Assembly (NCBI RefSeq): GCF_900186615.1
Contig: NZ_LT896588.1
Coordinates: 2,714,559-2,778,558, forward strand
Length of the DNA stretch: 64,000 nucleotides
DNA from: Parabacteroides bouchesdurhonensis
Lineage (GTDB): Bacteria; Bacteroidota; Bacteroidia; Bacteroidales; Tannerellaceae
Reading direction: 5' to 3'
Shown here: piece by piece, positions 45,655 through 53,911 of the stretch
Position numbering within the stretch: the first letter of the stretch is position 1
Layout of the letters: every line of letters begins with the position of its first letter
Program-made: the position numbers and the translations under genes
Notes under the pieces: model-generated
Seen by the model: only the letters and a program-made list of their open reading frames with translations
Told to the model about the DNA's origin: nothing
The model's database searches: none

Positions 45655-46329
45655 TTATTTCACTGCTTTTTCAATAGCAGCTTTTACTATTGGTTCCATA
45701 ATTCTGTATCCTTGAGCTGTAGGATGTACCTCGTCTGATGCGTTTTCGGCAGAAAGACCTCCACGCTCGTCAACCATAGTAGAATAATAATCCAGATAGA
45801 AATCTCCTGTTTTGTCTGCGTAGTCTTTAATCATTTTGTTTAACTCTTTTACCAGTGGAGCCGGTTCTACACCCGGACGCCAAGGAAATTTATATGCCGG
45901 AAGCGTAGAACAAAGAATTACTTTGATATTATTTGCACGGGCAAGATCGGCCATAGAGGCAATATTCTCAAATGTATTCTTTAAAGGCACGGCATAATCA
46001 TTGTAAGCAATATCATTAATGCCGGCAAGGATAACTACTACTTTAGGGTGGAGATCAATAACATCGGGACGGAACCGTACAAGCATTTGTGAAGTTACTT
46101 GTCCTCCGATACCTCTGTTTACATAGTTGTTTGAAGTGAAAAATGCTTGGTTGTTGTGCCACCATCCTTCCGTGATGGAGTTTCCCATAAATACAGCCAC
46201 CGGTTTTTCTACGGTCTTGTTAGCTTCTGTGAATTTACCAAAATTGGCCCAATCTTTGTATTCCGGAGTTTGGGCGGAAAGAAAAGCGAAGCTCATAAAG
46301 CATAATGCTGTTACTAATAATTTTTTCAT
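45655..46329 (-). CDS. Secreted SGNH/GDSL-family hydrolase
   Basis: The 224-residue protein has a signal peptide ending near SAQ (20), followed by the four SGNH blocks: FMGNSITEG with Ser51, RGIGGQVT, LAGINDIAY with Asn105, and DEVHP with Asp199 and His202. Family members are esterases, lipases and carbohydrate deacetylases acting in the periplasm or outside; the G-D-S-L motif is in its G-N-S-I variant. No neighbouring gene shows the substrate. Confidence 0.9.
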   Translation of the reverse strand: MKKLLVTALCFMSFAFLSAQTPEYKDWANFGKFTEANKTVEKPVAVFMGNSITEGWWHNNQAFFTSNNYVNRGIGGQVTSQMLVRFRPDVIDLHPKVVVILAGINDIAYNDYAVPLKNTFENIASMADLARANNIKVILCSTLPAYKFPWRPGVEPAPLVKELNKMIKDYADKTGDFYLDYYSTMVDERGGLSAENASDEVHPTAQGYRIMEPIVKAAIEKAVK

Positions 46330-46353
46330 GATCGAATAGATATGTTAGTTATG

Positions 46354-46390
46354 ATAGACAAAAGTATAAATAAATATCTGTTTTGTCTAT
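46354..46390. promoter_or_regulatory. Inverted repeat between divergent promoters of the SGNH and lemA genes
   Basis: ATAGACAAAA (46354-46363) and TTTTGTCTAT (46381-46390) are perfect inverted decamers 17 bases apart. The left arm overlaps TACTTTTG (46366-46359, minus), the -7 box of the hydrolase. The right arm includes TTTG (46382-46385) that lies 17 bases before TATCTTTG (46403-46410), the -7 box of lemA. Confidence 0.5.
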
Positions 46391-46440
46391 AAAAGTTTTC
46401 CCTATCTTTGGCCCATATAATTATAAATTTTGAAAGACTT

Positions 46441-46998
46441 ATGACACTAGTTATTATTGTTGCAATTCTCGTAATTGTTGTTCTCTGGGTAGTATCATTG
46501 TATAACTCTTTGGTGAAGTTGAGAAACAACCGGGAGAATGCTTTTGCTGATATTGATGTGCAGTTAAAACAACGTTATGATTTGATTCCGCAGTTGGTAG
46601 AAACCGTAAAAGGCTATGCCGCTCATGAAAAAGAGACATTGGAAAGAGTGATTAATGCCCGTAATGGAGCAATCAGCGCTAAGACTATTGATGAAAAGAT
46701 TGCTGCAGATAATATGTTGACTTCCGCTCTTTCCGGTTTGAAGATTACGTTGGAAGCTTATCCTGATCTGAAAGCAAACCAGAATTTTTTACAGTTGCAG
46801 GAAGAAATTGCCGATCTGGAAAATAAATTGTCGTCAGTAAGACGTTACTTTAACTCGGCAACCAAAGAATTAAATAATGCAATCCAGACATTCCCTTCTA
46901 ATATTATAGCCAATATGTTCGGTTTCCATAGAGAAACGATGTTTGATTTGGGAGAACAACGTGCTACATTGGAAGAAGCTCCTAAAATTCAGTTTTAA
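46441..46998 (+). CDS. lemA: LemA family protein
   Basis: About 185 residues from the ATG at 46441 (MTLVIIVAILVIVVLWVVSL); an upstream in-frame start would lie within the leader. One N-terminal membrane helix is followed by a helical-bundle domain with YNSLVKLRNNRENAFADIDVQLKQR and DLIPQLVETVKGYA, the LemA signature. Function is not well defined; in many genomes it is next to an HtpX-like protease, as it is here, with the stop codon overlapping the protease start. Confidence 0.93.
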   Translation: MTLVIIVAILVIVVLWVVSLYNSLVKLRNNRENAFADIDVQLKQRYDLIPQLVETVKGYAAHEKETLERVINARNGAISAKTIDEKIAADNMLTSALSGLKITLEAYPDLKANQNFLQLQEEIADLENKLSSVRRYFNSATKELNNAIQTFPSNIIANMFGFHRETMFDLGEQRATLEEAPKIQF

Positions 46999-47981
46999 TG
47001 ACAATGCAGTACATTGGTATACAAACTCAGCAGAGTAGAAATAATTTCCGTTCATTGCTTTTGCTCTGCCTGTTTCCCTGTTTGGTGATAGGGCTGCTAT
47101 ATGCTTTCTGTTATTTATTGCATGTGTTGGCATATAATGATGATAATATGACTCAAGCCCAGTTGATGAACTATTCTACAGATATGTTCCTTCATCTGGC
47201 TCCTTATGTATTAGGAGGTGTGCTTATCTGGTTTATCATTGCCTATTTTGCCAATACAAGTATAATAAATTCGGCAACCGGTTCACATCCGTTGGAACGT
47301 AAAGAGAATAAGAGGGTCTATAATTTGGTAGAGAATCTCTGTATGGCTCAGGGTATGAAAATGCCGAAAATAAATATTATTGATGATGATTCGCTGAATG
47401 CTTTTGCCAGCGGTATTAATGAGCGTACATATACGGTAACGTTATCGCGAGGTATTATAGATAAATTAAATGATGAGGAATTAGAAGCCGTGATTGCTCA
47501 TGAATTGTCTCATATACGGAATCATGATGTACGTTTACTTATTATATCAATTGTGTTTGTCGGTATTTTTGTCATGTTGGCACAGATTGCTATGCGCACG
47601 GCTTATTATTCTTCTTTTTCTTCTTCACGTAATCGGGATAGCAAAGGGAATGGCACTGCAATTATCATTGTTCTTGTCATGCTGATTGCTGCTGTTGGCT
47701 ATTTCTTTTCAATATTGATGCGTTTTGCTATTTCCAGAAAGAGAGAATATCTGGCAGATGCAGGTTCTGCAGAGATGACTAAAAATCCTCAGGCTTTGGC
47801 CAGTGCATTGCGAAAGATATCTGTAGATCCGAATATAGAAGCTGTACAACGTGAGGATGTTGCACAACTTTTTATTGAACATCCCGGTAATCAGGCAAAA
47901 AGTGCATTGAGCGGTTTGAGTGGTCTTTTTGCTACTCATCCCCCTATTGAGAAGAGAATCCAGATTTTGGAACAATTTTAA
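46998..47981 (+). CDS. M48 family membrane metallopeptidase (HtpX-like)
   Basis: The 327-residue protein has two N-terminal membrane helices, a zinc-protease motif in VIAHELSHIRNHD near residue 167, two more membrane helices (about 185-240), and the third zinc ligand in SRKREYLADAGSAEM. It probably degrades misfolded membrane proteins. The start codon overlaps the lemA stop (TAATG), so the two are coupled. A second ATG two codons later is also possible. Confidence 0.92.
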   Translation: MTMQYIGIQTQQSRNNFRSLLLLCLFPCLVIGLLYAFCYLLHVLAYNDDNMTQAQLMNYSTDMFLHLAPYVLGGVLIWFIIAYFANTSIINSATGSHPLERKENKRVYNLVENLCMAQGMKMPKINIIDDDSLNAFASGINERTYTVTLSRGIIDKLNDEELEAVIAHELSHIRNHDVRLLIISIVFVGIFVMLAQIAMRTAYYSSFSSSRNRDSKGNGTAIIIVLVMLIAAVGYFFSILMRFAISRKREYLADAGSAEMTKNPQALASALRKISVDPNIEAVQREDVAQLFIEHPGNQAKSALSGLSGLFATHPPIEKRIQILEQF

Positions 47982-47992
47982 TTCTGTAAAAT

Positions 47993-48132
47993 TGACAAAA
48001 TGATAATTTTGTAACCGAATAATTGATTTGTGATAAAATAAAACGGTTGTATTAATATTTATAGGTTGTATTTTTGTGACAAAATGATATTGCTGTATCT
48101 TTGTATCGTTTGATGAAAGATAATATCATTTT
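47993..48132. promoter_or_regulatory. Repeated TGACAAAATGATA sites upstream of the asparaginase gene
   Basis: The 13-mer TGACAAAATGATA occurs at 47993-48005 and 48077-48089, and part of its inverse (TATCATTTT) at 48124-48132. The first copy is also in a palindrome, ACAAAATGATAATTTTGT. The second fills part of the promoter spacer. This suggests operator sites for an unknown regulator. Confidence 0.4.
48073..48103 (+). promoter_or_regulatory. Promoter of the asparaginase gene
   Basis: TTTG (48073-48076) and TATCTTTG (48096-48103) are 19 bases apart, 34 bases before the ATG at 48138. Confidence 0.8.
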
Positions 48133-48137
48133 GAAAT

Positions 48138-49199
48138 ATGAGTGTACATAAGAATAAAAATACTTCTATCCTGTTAATATATACGGGAGGGACAATAGGG
48201 ATGATTAAAAATTCGGAAACGGGAGCGTTAGAGGCTTTCGACTTTCAACATTTACTGATGCATGTTCCGGATTTGAAAAATTTAGATTGTTCCATATCTT
48301 CCATCCAATTTGATCCACCGATGGACTCTTCTGCTATGGGGCCTGATTCGTGGCAGAAAATTGTGAAAGTGATAGCCGAGAATTATTCTTTATATGACGG
48401 TTTTGTTGTACTGCACGGGACAGATACAATGGCTTTTACGGCTTCTGCCCTTAGTTTTATGTTGGAAAATCTGAATAAACCGGTTATCCTGACAGGGTCG
48501 CAACTTCCTATTGGGATGTTGCGTACGGATGGAAAAGAAAATCTGGTTACAGCTATTGAGATTGCCGCTGCGAAGGAAAATGATATGCCTGTTGTTCCGG
48601 AGGTTTGCATATTTTTTGAAAATGATTTATTGCGTGGAAATCGTACCAGTAAAACAAATGCTGATAATTTTAACGCGTTTCATTCTTATAATTATCCGGT
48701 TTTGGCCCATGCCGGAATCTCTATTAATTACGATACGGTACAAATATATCATCCGGTTTCACGAAAACCTCTGAAACCTCATTATTTACTGGACAGGAAT
48801 ATTGCCATATTAAAACTATTTCCGGGCATTTCTCCGCAGGTAATAGAAAGTATTCTGAATATTCCCGGTTTAAAAGGTGTTGTAATGGAAACATTCGGCA
48901 GTGGTAATGCTCCTAGTGACGACTGGTTTCTGGCTATGTTGAAAGAAGCTGTAGATAGAGGACTTGTAATTGTAAATGTAACGCAATGCCGTGCCGGTAG
49001 CGTAGAAATGCATCGCTATGAAACGGGTTATAAATTATTGGAAGCTGGTGTGGTGAGTGGTTATGACAGTACGACGGAATGTGCTGTTACTAAACTTATG
49101 TTTCTTTTTGGACACGGACTAACGCCGAATGAAGTAAAAGAACATATGAATTGTTCTTTAATAGGTGAGGTAACCATACCGGAAAATATCTATCATTAA
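48138..49199 (+). CDS. ansA: Type I L-asparaginase
   Basis: The 353-residue cytoplasmic enzyme hydrolyses asparagine to aspartate and ammonia. The two catalytic Thr motifs are visible: IYTGGTIGMI near residue 17 and VLHGTDTMAFTASAL near residue 93. No signal peptide, so it is the cytoplasmic type I form rather than the periplasmic type II form. It has its own promoter with repeated sites upstream. Its activity opposes asnB in the same window. Confidence 0.94.
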   Translation: MSVHKNKNTSILLIYTGGTIGMIKNSETGALEAFDFQHLLMHVPDLKNLDCSISSIQFDPPMDSSAMGPDSWQKIVKVIAENYSLYDGFVVLHGTDTMAFTASALSFMLENLNKPVILTGSQLPIGMLRTDGKENLVTAIEIAAAKENDMPVVPEVCIFFENDLLRGNRTSKTNADNFNAFHSYNYPVLAHAGISINYDTVQIYHPVSRKPLKPHYLLDRNIAILKLFPGISPQVIESILNIPGLKGVVMETFGSGNAPSDDWFLAMLKEAVDRGLVIVNVTQCRAGSVEMHRYETGYKLLEAGVVSGYDSTTECAVTKLMFLFGHGLTPNEVKEHMNCSLIGEVTIPENIYH

Positions 49200-49211
49200 A
49201 ATAAATATAAA

Positions 49212-49232
49212 GTTGCGGGATAAGCCCGCAAC
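49212..49232 (-). terminator. Terminator of metF
   Basis: GTTGCGGG and CCCGCAAC form an 8-bp stem with a 5-base loop. On the minus strand it is followed by a T-rich stretch, so it serves metF; it may also limit readthrough from the convergent asparaginase gene. Confidence 0.7.
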
Positions 49233-49273
49233 GGCAAACTACCTACTATTTAAGTTGAACATACAAAACTTGA

Positions 49274-50224
49274 TTAGTAAATTTCTTTCGCTACTCTGTA
49301 TACGCTGTTAGAAGCCATCATTGTATAAAAATGCAGGCTGGGTACACCGTGAGCAATCAGATCTTTACATTGTTGTATACACCATTCAACCCCGACTTCT
49401 TCTGCTTCTTTATCATTTTTACATTTACTAAGTTCTGTGGCAAAAGGTTCCGGTATTTCCGAACGAAATATTTTAGGCAATACGGTTAGTTGATTTTTGA
49501 ATACGACAGGCTTGATTCCCGGAATAATAGGTACTGTAATGCCTTCTGCACGACAACGGTCTACAAACGCATAGTACTTTTTATTGTCGAAGAACATTTG
49601 TGTTACCAGGTAATCCGCTCCATTTTTAACCTTTTCTTTTAAATAAAAGATGTCGGAATCCATATTGGGTGCTTCTTCGTGTTTTTCAGGATAGCATGCC
49701 ATACCATAGGAAAACGGTGTTTCATTAGCCTCAAAAGTAGAACCATCTATGGCAATACCGTTATTGAAATTGTTTACTTGCTGTTGTAGGTCGGTTGCAT
49801 GTTCGTGATATTGACCTGTATTCGTGCTGGTATCCAATGTTTTTATGTCACCTCTTAACAGAAGCAAATCGTAAACACCTAAAAAGTTGAGGTCTATCAA
49901 AGCATATTCTGTTTCATCCTTCGTAAATCCTTTACATATAATATGAGGCACAGCAGTAATTCCATATTTGTTCTGGATAGCGGAAGCAATAGCGACAGAA
50001 CCCGGACGCTTGCGAATATTTACCTTCTGAATATTTCCATCGGGTAAAGTTTTATATATGAACTCACTGTGATGGGATGTTATATTGATATACTTAGGAT
50101 CAAATTCTCTGAGCTTATCGATTACATTATAAACTTTCTGAATGCTGTTTCCTTTAAGAGGAGGAAGTATTTCAAAGGAAAAAGCGGTGTTTTTGTTGTT
50201 TCTTATTAAATCGATTACTTTCAT
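49274..50224 (-). CDS. metF: Methylenetetrahydrofolate reductase
   Basis: About 316 residues from the ATG at 50224 (MKVIDLIRNN); the longer upstream start overlaps the promoter. The FAD-dependent TIM barrel reduces methylene-THF to methyl-THF for methionine synthesis. Family features are AFSFEILPPLKG near residue 15, YINITSHHSEF, and the central FLGVYDLLLLRGD and GADYLVTQMFFDNKKY segments. No riboswitch was recognised upstream. Confidence 0.95.
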   Translation of the reverse strand: MKVIDLIRNNKNTAFSFEILPPLKGNSIQKVYNVIDKLREFDPKYINITSHHSEFIYKTLPDGNIQKVNIRKRPGSVAIASAIQNKYGITAVPHIICKGFTKDETEYALIDLNFLGVYDLLLLRGDIKTLDTSTNTGQYHEHATDLQQQVNNFNNGIAIDGSTFEANETPFSYGMACYPEKHEEAPNMDSDIFYLKEKVKNGADYLVTQMFFDNKKYYAFVDRCRAEGITVPIIPGIKPVVFKNQLTVLPKIFRSEIPEPFATELSKCKNDKEAEEVGVEWCIQQCKDLIAHGVPSLHFYTMMASNSVYRVAKEIY

Positions 50225-50248
50225 TTTGCTTTTTGTTTTTCTTTTCCG

Positions 50249-50280
50249 CAAAAGTAGCAATTTTTGTTTACTTGCCCAAA
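50249..50280 (-). promoter_or_regulatory. Promoter of metF
   Basis: On the minus strand a TTG (50279-50277) and TACTTTTG (50256-50249) are 20 bases apart, 25 bases before the ATG. Confidence 0.75.
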
Positions 50281-50542
50281 AACATCCAGTTACAACTAAG
50301 TTCTAAAAGAACATTTTCGTGATTGGATATTTCCTTTAAAAGTCAATCTTTTTTAAGAAATATAGAAATAGGATAGATTGTGAGTACTTTATGTTTTAAG
50401 TGCAAAATATGAATAAGTGTATAATTATACTATGGTTTTAAATTTAACTTAAATCATGGATAATGAATTATATGGCAATGTTAAAATTGAAATTACTCTC
50501 TGATTTTTTTAAGAAAAATAACAAAGCGAAATAAATATTTCA
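50281..50542. other. Spacer between metF and susC
   Basis: About 260 AT-rich bases with no gene that I can support. The decamer CTAAAAGAAC (50303-50312) recurs inverted at 50573-50582 in the susC leader; its meaning is not known. Confidence 0.35.
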
Positions 50543-50550
50543 TATATTTG
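50543..50550 (+). promoter_or_regulatory. -7 box of the susC-susD pair
   Basis: TATATTTG fits TAnnTTTG, about 170 bases before the susC ATG, so the leader would be long (about 160 bases). No clear -33. Confidence 0.5.
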
Positions 50551-50719
50551 TGGCGAATATGAAATGTACGAAGTTCTTTTAGTACTATGGTAAAAAACAA
50601 ATAATGAACTTAACGCCAAATCTAACAGACTTCCTACTCTAACGTTACGTAGTTAATTAAAAAAGACTTGTGTTTTGCCAAAGCAATGTCTATTATTTAT
50701 TTACATAAAACCATCAATT

Positions 50720-53700
50720 ATGTTGAAAAACTCTAAACCTGTCAGCTTAATTCTATTAGCAGGTGCATTGTGTTTCTCCGGAAATGTTTATGCGGATCTT
50801 GCTCCTGTTAAGCAAGGTACCACTATTTCCCAACAATCAGGGAAAGTTACGGGTACAGTTGAAGATGATTTTGGTCCTGTTACCGGAGCATCTGTTGTTG
50901 TGAAAGGAACAACCAATGGAACAATTACCGATTTTGACGGTAATTTTACATTGGAAGATGTTAAGAAAGGAGATATTATCCAGATTTCCTTTATTGGCTA
51001 TACTACTCTGGAGATACCGTATAACGGACAAGCTCTTGGCTCTATAAAATTAGCCGAAGACACTCAAAAACTGGATGAAGTTGTGGTTACCGCTTTAGGT
51101 ATTAAACGTGAAAAGAAAGCTTTAGGTTATGCTACTCAGGAATTAAAAGGCGATGCTATTTTGGATGCACGTGAAAGTAATGTTACGAATGCTTTATCCG
51201 GTAAGGTTTCCGGTTTGCAGGTTGTTCGCTCCTCAGGTGGTCCGGGAAGCTCTTCTAAAATCGTACTTCGTGGTAATAGCTCTATTACCGGCACTAACCA
51301 ACCATTGATTGTTGTTGATGGTGTCCCAATGGATAATTTCCAGGGAGGTGTAGCTGATGCTTGGGGTAATAAAGGGCCTGACATGGGTAACGGTCTGTCT
51401 GATATCAACCCGGAAGACATTGAATCAATGAACGTTTTGAAAGGTGCTTCCGCTGCTGCATTGTATGGTTCACGTGCTGGTAACGGTGTTATCTTGATTA
51501 CTACTAAGTCTGGTAAGAAGCAAACAGGTTTGGGTATTACGGTTAACGCCGGAGTAACTGCCGAAACAATGTTTATGGAGCCGGATATACAGAGTTCATT
51601 CGGACAAGGTTCTACAGGTATTTATAATGTTAAATCTCGTTCTAGTTGGGGACCTATTGCTGATGGTTCTGTTAATATAGATAGCTGGAATGGCCAGAAT
51701 GTTCCAATGTATACGTATGACAATGTAGGAAACTATTTTGATACGGGGGTATCTTTCAATGAAGGTATATCTTTCCAACAGGCTAACGAAGGAACTTCTG
51801 TTTTTGCATCTATCAATCGTTCGGATGATAAAGGTATTGTTCCGGGTGCAAAACTGAGCAAGACTTCTATTAACTTGCGTGGTACAATGGAGTTTGGTCC
51901 AGATAAACGCTGGAAACTGGATGGAAAGGTTAACTACTTGAATAATATCGGACATAATCGTCCACTTCAAGGTATCAACCAGTCAAATGCATTCAGCACA
52001 ATCTACAACTTGCCTCGTTCTATCAATATTCTTGATTTAAAAAATTGTGTGGATTCTGAAGGGCAAATGATCTGGTGGGATACGGAAAAGACTCCTCAAG
52101 AAAACCCATATTGGACAAAGGACTATAGAACCAATGAAGATACTCGTAATCGTTTTTTGGGTACAATGTCTTTGTCTTATAAGATTTTTGATTGGTGGAA
52201 TGTTGAATTAAAAGGTGGTACGGATTACTATACTACAACGACTACCAATAAACTATATGCAGGTGGTAATGTTACTCCGAAAGGTAATTACTCGGAAGGT
52301 TCTGAAACTTTCTATGAAAATAACTTTAGTTTCTTAACTACTGCACAAAAAGATAATCTATTGGGCAAATTCGGTGGTTTTGTAACATTCGGTGGAAATC
52401 TGATGATGCAAAAAAGAACGAAAGAAAAAATCTCTACGGGTGATTTGTTAATTCCGAATTTATTTTCTGTTAACAATGCAGCCGATAAAAATAATATGGG
52501 ATATGAATATACGCTGACACAACGTAAGATGAATTCGTTATACGGTTCATTACAAATTAATTACGATGGATGGATGTTTTTGGATCTTACGGCTCGTAAC
52601 GATTGGTCGTCAACTATGAGTAGTGCAAACCGTTCATACTTTTATCCATCTGTCAGCTTGTCTGCTGTAGTTTCGGATATGATTCAAAAGAATGGAGGAT
52701 CATTACCAGATTGGATGACATTTGCTAAAGTACGTGCTTCTTTTGCGGAAGTAGGTAATGATTTGGACCCATATCAATTATATACAGTATATTCAATGGA
52801 TAAAGATCCTTTTGGCAATCCTGTAGCAAAACCTGGAGATGTTTTGTATAATCCGGATGTGAGATCTGAGTTAATTAAGTCTTGGGAAGCCGGAGTTGAT
52901 TTAAAATTCCTCAATAATCGTCTCGGCATTGATTTCGCTTGGTACAAAAGTAATGCTACTCGCCAGTTGTTAGATTTACCACTTGACCCATTCTCTGGTT
53001 ATTCAAGCAAAAAAATTAATGCAGGTAATATACAGAATGCCGGTGTTGAAATTATGGCTTATGCAGATATTTTCCAGAATCCTAAAGGTTTTAGCTGGAA
53101 TATAACAGCTAATTTATCATTCAACCGTAATAAGGTTATTGATCTTTATGAAGGAATCAATGAAATGGGGTTGTCTGATGGTTCTTTTAATGATGAAGTG
53201 AAAGTTGTAGCTCGTACAGGCGGTCTGTATGGAGATATTTATGGTAGAAAATTCCAACGTGTAGAAAGCGGACCTGATGCAGGTAAAATAATTGTTGATG
53301 CTCAAGGCTTGCCTTTGTTAACTTCTGAATTGCAGTATTTGGGAAATCAGCAGCCTAAATGTATGCTAGGTATCACCAATACATTCAACTACAAGAATAT
53401 ATCCTTAAGCTTTTTAATTGATGCACGTATTGGCGGTAAAATTTATTCAGCAACAACTGCAAAACTGTATTACAATGGTGCCGCAGCAGGAACAGTTGTT
53501 AATGGTGCTCGCGAAGAATTCGTTGTTCCTAATTCTGTTACAGCCTCTGGTGATAGCTATACGGCAAATACAACACCTGTTACTCCTCAATTGTACTGGG
53601 AACGTGCTGGTAATGGAAATTTAGGTGTTGGTGAAGCGTTTCTATATGATGCAACAAATGTTCGTTTGCGTAATTTGACACTAGGATATAGTTTTGATAA

Positions 53701-53896
53701 GAAATTGTTGGCAAAAACACCTATCGAACGTTTGCGTTTATCATTCACTGCAAACAATGTATGGATGATAGCAAGTCATATGGAAGGTATTGACCCTGAA
53801 TCAGTGTCAACAACTAATACCAATGCTACCGGTATTGAATTGGGCGCAGCTCCTACATCTCGCTCATATACGTTTAATGTTACAGTTGGTTTCTAA
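50720..53896 (+). CDS. SusC/RagA-type TonB-dependent outer-membrane transporter
   Basis: About 1058 residues from ATG 50720 (MLKNSKPVSLIL). A signal peptide is followed by a carboxypeptidase-regulatory-like domain (about 40-120: VTGTVEDDFGPVTGASVVVKG), a TonB box region with DEVVVTALGIKREKKALGY, a plug domain (about 135-255: PLIVVDGVPMDN, SIEDIESMNVLKGASAAALYGSRAGNG-type motifs), and a 22-strand barrel ending in TFNVTVGF. SusC proteins import large nutrients handed over by their SusD partner. No glycoside hydrolase, sigma/anti-sigma pair or hybrid kinase lies beside it, so the cargo cannot be predicted. Confidence 0.93.
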   Translation: MLKNSKPVSLILLAGALCFSGNVYADLAPVKQGTTISQQSGKVTGTVEDDFGPVTGASVVVKGTTNGTITDFDGNFTLEDVKKGDIIQISFIGYTTLEIPYNGQALGSIKLAEDTQKLDEVVVTALGIKREKKALGYATQELKGDAILDARESNVTNALSGKVSGLQVVRSSGGPGSSSKIVLRGNSSITGTNQPLIVVDGVPMDNFQGGVADAWGNKGPDMGNGLSDINPEDIESMNVLKGASAAALYGSRAGNGVILITTKSGKKQTGLGITVNAGVTAETMFMEPDIQSSFGQGSTGIYNVKSRSSWGPIADGSVNIDSWNGQNVPMYTYDNVGNYFDTGVSFNEGISFQQANEGTSVFASINRSDDKGIVPGAKLSKTSINLRGTMEFGPDKRWKLDGKVNYLNNIGHNRPLQGINQSNAFSTIYNLPRSINILDLKNCVDSEGQMIWWDTEKTPQENPYWTKDYRTNEDTRNRFLGTMSLSYKIFDWWNVELKGGTDYYTTTTTNKLYAGGNVTPKGNYSEGSETFYENNFSFLTTAQKDNLLGKFGGFVTFGGNLMMQKRTKEKISTGDLLIPNLFSVNNAADKNNMGYEYTLTQRKMNSLYGSLQINYDGWMFLDLTARNDWSSTMSSANRSYFYPSVSLSAVVSDMIQKNGGSLPDWMTFAKVRASFAEVGNDLDPYQLYTVYSMDKDPFGNPVAKPGDVLYNPDVRSELIKSWEAGVDLKFLNNRLGIDFAWYKSNATRQLLDLPLDPFSGYSSKKINAGNIQNAGVEIMAYADIFQNPKGFSWNITANLSFNRNKVIDLYEGINEMGLSDGSFNDEVKVVARTGGLYGDIYGRKFQRVESGPDAGKIIVDAQGLPLLTSELQYLGNQQPKCMLGITNTFNYKNISLSFLIDARIGGKIYSATTAKLYYNGAAAGTVVNGAREEFVVPNSVTASGDSYTANTTPVTPQLYWERAGNGNLGVGEAFLYDATNVRLRNLTLGYSFDKKLLAKTPIERLRLSFTANNVWMIASHMEGIDPESVSTTNTNATGIELGAAPTSRSYTFNVTVGF

Positions 53897-53911
53897 TAGA
53901 AAGATTAAAGT

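Noticed and set aside
50225-50719. Riboswitch upstream of metF or susC
   Set aside because: No conserved riboswitch core or terminator/antiterminator pair could be recognised; the metF leader is only about 18 bases long.
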